From contig NZ_EQ973491.1 in NCBI RefSeq assembly GCF_000158035.1, positions 758,384-796,684 of the forward strand: a DNA stretch of 38,301 bases. Direction: 5' to 3'. Position numbers and translations under genes: made by a program. Within the stretch, counting starts at the first letter, position 1. The number at the start of each line of letters is the position of its first letter. Positions 33,114 to 38,301 of the stretch are shown piece after piece. A model generated the notes under the pieces. That model made no database searches. It saw nothing but the letters and a program-made list of their open reading frames with translations, and had not been told where the DNA came from. Origin of the DNA: Bacteroides cellulosilyticus DSM 14838. GTDB taxonomy: Bacteria; Bacteroidota; Bacteroidia; Bacteroidales; Bacteroidaceae.

Positions 33114-34706
33114 TTACAATAAAGGTTTGTATTCAAAGCTGTCAAAATAGGCCCATTTGCCCCGTCCTGATACATCCTGGCAGCACATACCGATGAAAGC
33201 TCCGGTAAAGGCGGCTTTGTATTCAAACTTGTTGCAAACGTAATCATCAGATATAATGGAAGCATCCAATGTACCCCCTATTTCCTGCCATGTATCCCCG
33301 TCGATGGAATAACTGAAGTTCAACTTTTCTCTCTGAACGGTTGCCCGCAGCCATACTTCTCCCTTTTCCAGCCGGATATATTCCGGTAACGGCTCACTCC
33401 AGCGATTATCATCATTGACGAATATATTCAGCACATAGCTGTTGAGAGATTCTTCCCACGACATGAAGAGATAGTAAAAGTGCCTTGTATTGTAGTAATA
33501 AGCCAGTCCTGCCATTTGCTGGAAAGTATCCGGTTGAAATTCCAGTCGGGTGGTAGCTGTAAAGTTGAAGTCTTGTTGTCGCCTGGCTATCATGCTTTGG
33601 TGATGGGTGGAACAAAGTGATTCCCTACCTTTAATACTCAGGAATCCACTCCGTTTCCTGAGTGATACCCAGGTTTCATCCATCGGTACACGGAGTGACT
33701 GGAAGTCGATAGGCATAGTCTCGTCTTCAAAATCACATCGTTCCGGTAAAGCCTCCCAACGGCAGACTGGCAAGTCGGGAGCTTCAATTTGTACCTGCGG
33801 TTCATTACCTCCGCTTTTCAGATACAGCCAGCCATCTTCGTGCCACACTACTTCTTGCAGGCATGTTTCGCGCCCCAGGGTACATCTGCCACGGGTCGTT
33901 AATGGTCGCCCTGCAAGGTGGGTCAAGTACCATCTGCCATCGGGAGTAGATACTACCGAGCCGTGACCTGCCTTTTGGAGATACAAATCCGGATTGTGAG
34001 CAGAAGTCAGTACCGGATTCGTAGGATGTACTTCGTAGGGACCGGTAATCTGCCGGGATCGTGCCAGAGTTACGGCATGATTATATTCCGTTCCACCTTC
34101 GGCTGTTATCAGATAATACCAACCGTTGCGTTTGAAGAGTACGGGACCTTCCGTAACTCCCAATCCAGTGCCGGGGAAGATGTAATAAACCTCTCCGATA
34201 AGCCGGCGCTCCCGGTAAGAATATTCCTGCAAGACAATTCCACCGAAGAATTTTCCTTTCCGGTGATCTACAAGCAGATTGGGAACCCAGGCGCGTCCGT
34301 CCTCGTCATGGAACAACGAAGGATCAAACCCGCTACTGTTCAGATAGATGGGATCAGACCATTCACCGTCTATCTCGGTTGCCGTCACAAGATAGTTGTG
34401 CGTATCTTTCCATCTGCCGTCGAAGCGCTTGACATCTGTGTAGACCAGATAAAACGTTCCGTCCTTGTAGGTCAGATTGGGTGCCCAGACTCCGCAGGAG
34501 TCGGGATTTCCTTTCATATTGAGTTGAGACACGCGGGTGAGTGGCCGGGTTAGTAAATGCCAGTGAACCAAGTCACGGGAGTGGTGTATCTGTACACCCG
34601 GAAACCAGTCAAAAGTGGAGGTGGCTATGTAGAAATCATCTCCTACGCGGCAGATAGACGGATCCGGATTAAATCCGGTCAGAATAGGGTTTGTAATCAT
34701 ATTCAT
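33114..34706 (-). CDS. GH43 beta-xylosidase / alpha-L-arabinofuranosidase type enzyme
   Basis: A 530-residue five-bladed propeller enzyme with a C-terminal beta-sandwich. The catalytic triad sits exactly where expected for XynB-type beta-xylosidases: Asp 15 in GFNPDPS (base), Asp 128 in GFDPSLF (pKa modulator), Glu 186 in VTEGPVL (acid). The second domain (about 325-530, with FNFTATTRLEFQPDTFQQMA and FDSFEYKP) is the concanavalin-like module common in this group. No signal peptide is visible: the protein begins MNMITNPIL, so it acts in the cytoplasm on imported oligosaccharides. A Met at residue 3 is an alternative start. The gene begins 4 bases after the MFS porter stop, consistent with import followed by cleavage to monosaccharides. 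Xylosidase versus arabinofuranosidase cannot be settled. Confidence 0.93.
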   Translation of the reverse strand: MNMITNPILTGFNPDPSICRVGDDFYIATSTFDWFPGVQIHHSRDLVHWHLLTRPLTRVSQLNMKGNPDSCGVWAPNLTYKDGTFYLVYTDVKRFDGRWKDTHNYLVTATEIDGEWSDPIYLNSSGFDPSLFHDEDGRAWVPNLLVDHRKGKFFGGIVLQEYSYRERRLIGEVYYIFPGTGLGVTEGPVLFKRNGWYYLITAEGGTEYNHAVTLARSRQITGPYEVHPTNPVLTSAHNPDLYLQKAGHGSVVSTPDGRWYLTHLAGRPLTTRGRCTLGRETCLQEVVWHEDGWLYLKSGGNEPQVQIEAPDLPVCRWEALPERCDFEDETMPIDFQSLRVPMDETWVSLRKRSGFLSIKGRESLCSTHHQSMIARRQQDFNFTATTRLEFQPDTFQQMAGLAYYYNTRHFYYLFMSWEESLNSYVLNIFVNDDNRWSEPLPEYIRLEKGEVWLRATVQREKLNFSYSIDGDTWQEIGGTLDASIISDDYVCNKFEYKAAFTGAFIGMCCQDVSGRGKWAYFDSFEYKPLL

Positions 34707-34710
34707 GGTG

Positions 34711-35997
34711 CTAAGTTGTTTTTATGAGTTCTTTTTCCAGTTCTTCCATGTTGCGTCCCTTTGTTTCGGGGTAGAGCAGACTGACGGAGATCAGGCAGAA
34801 TACCATGATGATAGCATAAATCATAAAGGTATTGCCTGCACCCAGATGTTCTATCTCGACCGGGAACAAAGTGGTGACGGCGAAACTGATAATTCCATTG
34901 AAGACACCTGCAAGCGATATACCCAATCCTTTTACATGATACGGGAATATCTCAGACAGCAATATCCATGTAATCGGACCTAGTGAAATAGAGAAGCCGA
35001 CTATCATGCAGAGCAGTCCGATCAGGATAATGACGGGGGACCCCGACATATAAAACGTGGCAGATACAGTCAGCAGTGAGGCTATCATGATACACGAACC
35101 GATAATCAGCAGAGGTTTTCGTCCGAGCCGGTCAATCAATGTCATGGATGCAAGGGTCATAACCACCATACATATCCCGATAAGGTTGGATTGAAGGAAA
35201 GAGCTGTCGGGGGTGAAACCCGCCATGTCGAACACCTTGGGTGCATAGAATAATACCGCATTGATTCCGCATGCCATCTGGAAGAAGGCGACACTGAAAG
35301 CAATAAACAGTATCAGCCGCATCGGGCGTTTAAACAATCTGCGTCCCTGTTCCTGATAGGAGAGGGCAGTCTTTTCCTTGTCTTTCCGTTGGCTCCGGTT
35401 TTCGGTCCATACCGGACTTTCCGGTACGAATGTTAATCCGATTAGGTAGATAATCGGGAACAAAGTACCCAATCCGAGCATCCAGCGCCATTTCAGTTCC
35501 GGACTGTCGAACCAGCCATTCACCAACGTATTGGAAGCGTAAGCCACCAGATAACCTACTCCGATGTTCAGTTGGTTGAACGATACGAGAAAACCCCGCT
35601 TATCGGAAGGTGCAAGTTCCGCAATGTACATGGGGACTACCAGCAGTGAGATTCCTATACCCAGTCCACCGATGAAGCGGCTTATCAGAAAAAACAGATA
35701 CGTCTGACTGAGTGCACTGCCCAATGTGCAGAAGCAAAAGAGCAGTGCTGCCAGAATGAGTGATTTCTTTCGTCCGATTCTTTCGCTGACATTTCCGGCA
35801 AAGAAGTTACCGATGAAGGTTGCCAGCATGGTGATGCTTACAGCCAGCCCTTCCTGAAAGGAGCCGGATTGCAGACCGAAAAAGTCGCCGAAGTACATGC
35901 TTGCTCCCGATACATTGGCCGATATGCCCAGCAGCAGACCACCTATCGAGACGATGAAGCAGGTGATGTACAGATATGCATTGTTTCTTTTATCCAT
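34711..35997 (-). CDS. MFS sugar porter (xylose/hexose:proton symporter type)
   Basis: A 428-residue inner membrane protein with about 12 hydrophobic segments and the signatures of the MFS sugar porter family: RIGRKKSLI after helix 2, GLGIGISLLVVPMYIAELAP with the KRG loop after helix 4, VPESPVW after helix 6, GINAVLFYAP in helix 7, DRLGRKPLLIIGS after helix 8, GPITWILLSEIFP in helix 10, and PETKGRNMEELE at the end. The VSFNQ segment and the GIN/W positions are as in bacterial xylose porter XylE, but the helix-11 sugar contact region differs. It lies between a GH26-like gene (36 bases upstream) and GH43 (4 bases downstream). It is likely to carry a monosaccharide or short oligosaccharide released from the locus substrate; the sugar itself is inference. 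Confidence 0.9.
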   Translation of the reverse strand: MDKRNNAYLYITCFIVSIGGLLLGISANVSGASMYFGDFFGLQSGSFQEGLAVSITMLATFIGNFFAGNVSERIGRKKSLILAALLFCFCTLGSALSQTYLFFLISRFIGGLGIGISLLVVPMYIAELAPSDKRGFLVSFNQLNIGVGYLVAYASNTLVNGWFDSPELKWRWMLGLGTLFPIIYLIGLTFVPESPVWTENRSQRKDKEKTALSYQEQGRRLFKRPMRLILFIAFSVAFFQMACGINAVLFYAPKVFDMAGFTPDSSFLQSNLIGICMVVMTLASMTLIDRLGRKPLLIIGSCIMIASLLTVSATFYMSGSPVIILIGLLCMIVGFSISLGPITWILLSEIFPYHVKGLGISLAGVFNGIISFAVTTLFPVEIEHLGAGNTFMIYAIIMVFCLISVSLLYPETKGRNMEELEKELIKTT

Positions 35998-36033
35998 TGA
36001 TTGATTTATTCAGGGTAAATAATTACAGCGTGT

Positions 36034-37116
36034 TTATTGGGGCAGTTTACTCCAATCCAATTCCGCGGCATGTATATAGCCATTGCCCGAAACTTTCTCT
36101 TTCCAGTGGTTGCTTACATATTCACTTTGCTGAATACGTGAGTCACATTGCTGGAAGGTTACATTTACTATCCACATCGGTTGTGAGAGCCATTCCACAT
36201 TGATGTAAGAGAAAGCTTTAACTACATCGCTGTTTTTTTCGATAACACTGAAGAATTTGGTGAACCACTCATCCCATATCTTCCGGGCTATCTCAGGCTT
36301 TTTGATATCCGCATCGAAGTAAGTCTGTCCCTTCTGGAAGACGGGAGTCGATTCGGCTATGAATACCGGTTTGCCTTTCATCCGGGCAAATTCGATCATT
36401 ACCTGATCCGGCTGCCCGAAATAAGAGTAGGCACACCAGTCCACATATTCATCTCCCGGATACCATTTCTGCATATCGGACAGAGGAGTACCATCTCCTT
36501 TGGATTGCCATACATAAGCTACGTTGCGGATGCCTGCCGCATCAAAATGATCTTTGATGTGCTTGTAGGCGGGGATATACGTTTCGGGTACATAATGATT
36601 CCAGTCTGTACCGTCGAATTCATAGCCGATACGCAGAAAGACGGGACGGGGAGCAAGCTTCTTGAACCATTCACTTATTATATCCAGCTTCCGGTCGTAT
36701 TTGCCGGATGCTATTTCCGTTTCATTTCCCACAATGGCAAGCCCTACGGCGATCATTGAGTTGTTGAAACGTTCCGATTGAGGGTATAAGTTGGCACAAC
36801 AATCACCTGAACCCCAATTGTCGATATCATAAAGACCGGATACTTTATCGGTGTTGCTACCGCCCAGTCCCAAGTAAACGGTTATTCCTGCCGGAGTCTG
36901 GAAATGATCGCAATAACCTTCATTGTACTGTTCCAGTCCGCCTACTGCTCCTAAATCCTGGCCGATGAAGACAAAGCATTTGCCGTCTTCAGGTTCGTAT
37001 TTGGAGAGTTCCCGCCCGTTAGGTTCCGGGGCGGGGGTATCGTGCTCTTTATTCTCACATCCGATGCAGGAGGTGAAAAGGAGGGGAAGTATGATATACT
37101 TTAATATTGATTTCAT
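36034..37116 (-). CDS. GH26-like lipoprotein glycoside hydrolase (copy 2)
   Basis: A 360-residue paralogue of the protein at 32037-33095. The signal peptide is followed by FTSCIGC, so the lipidated residue is Cys 17 or Cys 20. A short Pro/Glu linker precedes the catalytic domain, which starts at YEPEDGKC. The acid/base is Glu 166 in FLRIGYEFDG and the nucleophile Glu 255 in PVFIAEST. Blocks such as PGDEYVDW, KAFSYINVEW and TPAGIT(V/I)Y are shared almost unchanged with copy 1, while the loops and the region around 85-120 differ, including a Cys-Cys pair (GDCCANL). Two diverged copies flanking the porter and GH43 suggest different chain lengths or linkages, or different locations. It follows the partial susD gene after a 212-bp gap containing tandem repeats. 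Confidence 0.85.
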   Translation of the reverse strand: MKSILKYIILPLLFTSCIGCENKEHDTPAPEPNGRELSKYEPEDGKCFVFIGQDLGAVGGLEQYNEGYCDHFQTPAGITVYLGLGGSNTDKVSGLYDIDNWGSGDCCANLYPQSERFNNSMIAVGLAIVGNETEIASGKYDRKLDIISEWFKKLAPRPVFLRIGYEFDGTDWNHYVPETYIPAYKHIKDHFDAAGIRNVAYVWQSKGDGTPLSDMQKWYPGDEYVDWCAYSYFGQPDQVMIEFARMKGKPVFIAESTPVFQKGQTYFDADIKKPEIARKIWDEWFTKFFSVIEKNSDVVKAFSYINVEWLSQPMWIVNVTFQQCDSRIQQSEYVSNHWKEKVSGNGYIHAAELDWSKLPQ

Positions 37117-37214
37117 GATTGATATGAGTTTATAGTTTCATTATATTCATTACTATACCGATATGCGTTATATAGGAGTGAACTGAAGAACGTAACTTCT
37201 TGTGTGATAGTGCA

Positions 37215-37231
37215 CTTAGTGTTCCACTAAG
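37215..37231. repeat. Short perfect inverted repeat upstream of the GH26 copy 2 gene
   Basis: CTTAGTG (37215-37221) and CACTAAG (37225-37231) are perfect inverted arms around TTC. It lies 4 bases from the 22-bp tandem array and about 100 bases upstream of the GH26 start on the minus strand. It could be an operator half-site pair or a small RNA hairpin; too weak for a terminator because no T-tract follows on either side. Confidence 0.5.
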
Positions 37232-37234
37232 ATT

Positions 37235-37300
37235 AGTCGTAGTGGGAAATGGCTTCAGTCGTAGTGGGAAGTATGTTCAGTCCTAATGGGAATATAGCTC
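37235..37300. repeat. Three 22-bp tandem repeats between susD and GH26 genes
   Basis: AGTCGTAGTGGGAA begins at 37235 and 37257, and AGTCCTAATGGGAA at 37279, a strict 22-bp period with eight variable bases ending in TTC, TTC and CTC. On the minus strand, in the direction of the operon, the core reads TTCCCACTACGACT. The array lies 29-94 bases after the susD stop and ends about 118 bases before the GH26 start. A conserved core with a variable filler at two-turn spacing is what a multi-site operator looks like. No clear TAnnTTTG box is seen between it and the gene. Confidence 0.7.
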
Positions 37301-37328
37301 ATTACCGCACCACGTTGAATTCATCCCA

Positions 37329-38301
37329 TTATTGCCTCAAATTCGGATTCTTCTCTGTTTCACTGTGAGGAATGGGTAGATAGTAATTGTTTTCATTGAA
37401 TACCCGTTCCTCAATGGTTACTATTTTATAGTTATTATTGTTTCCGTCAAACTCAACCGTCATTCCCTTGATGGGTGCCCGTAGAGTCGCTGCTTCTTTC
37501 CAGCGACGCAAGTCGAAGAAACGGTGTTCTTCCAGACACAACTCTACGCGGCGCTCATTGTGAATACGGATACGCATTTCGTCTTTGGATAAACCTTCCG
37601 GTAATCCCGGCTGGCCTGCACGGTCGCGAACCTCGTTGATGGCATCGTACACACTCTTATCCGGTGCAGCCAATGCCTCATTCTGCGCTTCGGCATAGTT
37701 CAGTAACACTTCTGCATAGCGGAAATAAGGCCAGTTGTTATCCTGTGCAAAGGCTCCGGAGTATAAGTCGGCAGATGCTCCATCATATTCCTGCATCATT
37801 TTGCGAAGTCCATACCCGCAGCGTGCACGGTAATCGTTAGGCAGGCAGTTGCCACTCCAATCCGGGTTTTGCAGATGGCGATGCATAAGCAACTGACTTC
37901 CTTCCCAGTAACTTCCATGATAAAGCAAAGTCTGATAGAAACGTTTGTCACGGTTGGCGTATGGGTCCTGTGGATTGTAAATAGATGTAGGATCGGTTAT
38001 CAATTTACCGTCTGTGGTTTCATAAGCATCAGCTAAGTTCTGGGTGGGATATAAACCGTTCCAGGAACCGCGGTCGGCATCGGCAGGGTCAAGACTCCAT
38101 TGCATGTGGATGTTATGCGTAATTTCCGGGAATTGGAAGCGGCGCTCAAAGATAATCTCCGTGTTGGCATTCGATTTGTCGAAGAATAAAGAACCGTAGG
38201 CATATTCACCGTTGCGGTAAAGATGATACACTCCCAGAGTCATGACAGCTTGTGCGGCTTTGGCAGCATCTTCCCAACGCTCTTTAGAGTTGGAGGCATT
38301 G
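37329..38301 (-). CDS. SusD/RagB-family lipoprotein, C-terminal part (runs off the window)
   Basis: The open frame continues without a stop to the right edge, so about 324 residues of the C-terminal part are visible; the Met at 38243 is internal, since in-frame sequence upstream of it (NSKERWEDAAKAAQAV) is SusD-like. Typical features are DPYANRDKRFYQTLLYHG, YFRYAEVLLNYAEAQNEA, the NERRVELCLEEHRFFDLRRW segment and the YYLPIPHSETEKNPNL end. It is the surface glycan-binding partner of a SusC that should lie beyond the window. It heads the visible part of the minus-strand GH26-MFS-GH43-GH26-regulator cluster, making that cluster a true PUL. Confidence 0.93.
   Translation of the reverse strand, partial: NASNSKERWEDAAKAAQAVMTLGVYHLYRNGEYAYGSLFFDKSNANTEIIFERRFQFPEITHNIHMQWSLDPADADRGSWNGLYPTQNLADAYETTDGKLITDPTSIYNPQDPYANRDKRFYQTLLYHGSYWEGSQLLMHRHLQNPDWSGNCLPNDYRARCGYGLRKMMQEYDGASADLYSGAFAQDNNWPYFRYAEVLLNYAEAQNEALAAPDKSVYDAINEVRDRAGQPGLPEGLSKDEMRIRIHNERRVELCLEEHRFFDLRRWKEAATLRAPIKGMTVEFDGNNNNYKIVTIEERVFNENNYYLPIPHSETEKNPNLRQ

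Noticed and set aside
33918..34553. 211-codon open frame on the plus strand
   Set aside because: Antisense to the GH43 gene, whose Asp/Asp/Glu triad is intact; no family resemblance.
37190..37196. ACGTAAC resembling the xus half-site upstream of GH26 copy 2
   Set aside because: A single imperfect copy with no partner at 20-21 bp.
37235..37300. Possible CRISPR array
   Set aside because: Repeats are 22 bp tandem with only eight variable bases, only three copies, and no cas genes; spacers of normal length are absent.

Overview
The window reads as chromosomal DNA of a gut Bacteroides-type bacterium (Bacteroidales). Signs of this are three SusC/SusD-family pairs or parts of pairs, many lipoproteins with short Bacteroidetes-style lipoboxes, a hybrid two-component system (HTCS), BACON and triple-tyrosine (Y_Y_Y) domains, A-rich start regions without Shine-Dalgarno sequences, and TTTG / TAnnTTTG promoter boxes. 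The content is almost entirely xylan catabolism: one complete xylan polysaccharide utilization locus (PUL) and most of a second one, which runs off the right edge.

Layout. Positions 1-720 are an AT-rich regulatory leader. From 721 to 14339 (+) lies a core xylan utilization operon in the order known from Prevotella and Bacteroides as xusA-xusB-xusC-xusD-xusE-xyn10C: two tandem SusC/SusD pairs, a surface glycan-binding lipoprotein, a small secreted protein, and a GH10 xylanase whose catalytic domain is interrupted by two carbohydrate-binding modules. A strong hairpin terminator follows at 14355. Then come two small lipoproteins sharing a C-terminal module, and a lipoprotein GH5 xylanase (ends 17784). 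Positions 17785-18502 are a gene-free stretch holding a hairpin, a 46-bp fragment of a CE1 esterase gene, 22-bp tandem repeats, an operator ladder and promoters. From 18503 to 23940 (+) is a second operon: CE1 esterase, a CE6-like/GH95 two-enzyme fusion, and a GH8 enzyme of the reducing-end exo-oligoxylanase type. A bidirectional terminator separates it from the convergent HTCS regulator (28156-24044, -). A cytoplasmic alpha/beta hydrolase (28333-29115, +) has a near-perfect Bacteroides promoter.

The right part is a minus-strand operon read from the right edge: partial SusD, GH26-like lipoprotein, MFS sugar porter, GH43, second GH26-like lipoprotein, and a membrane sensor-regulator with a LuxR-type helix-turn-helix. 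The pairing of two GH26 enzymes with a GH43 beta-xylosidase-type protein and a sugar porter is not the usual beta-1,4-xylan set and suggests a different xylose polymer (beta-1,3- or mixed-linkage xylan) as one hypothesis.

The most striking non-coding signal is a regulatory module found twice with identical internal spacing, upstream of xusA and upstream of the CE1-GH95-GH8 operon. It has ATGTARY half-sites repeated every 20-21 bp, then a TACATTTG box and a -7-like box at exactly the same distances. This is what direct-repeat binding by the AraC-type domain of the HTCS would look like, and it would tie both operons into one regulon. A different 22-bp array sits before the first GH26 gene and may serve the other regulator. 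In the proposed pathway, surface GH10/GH5 cut xylan, XusA-E bind and import the products, CE1/CE6-like/GH95 remove side groups, and GH8 and GH43 finish the oligosaccharides.
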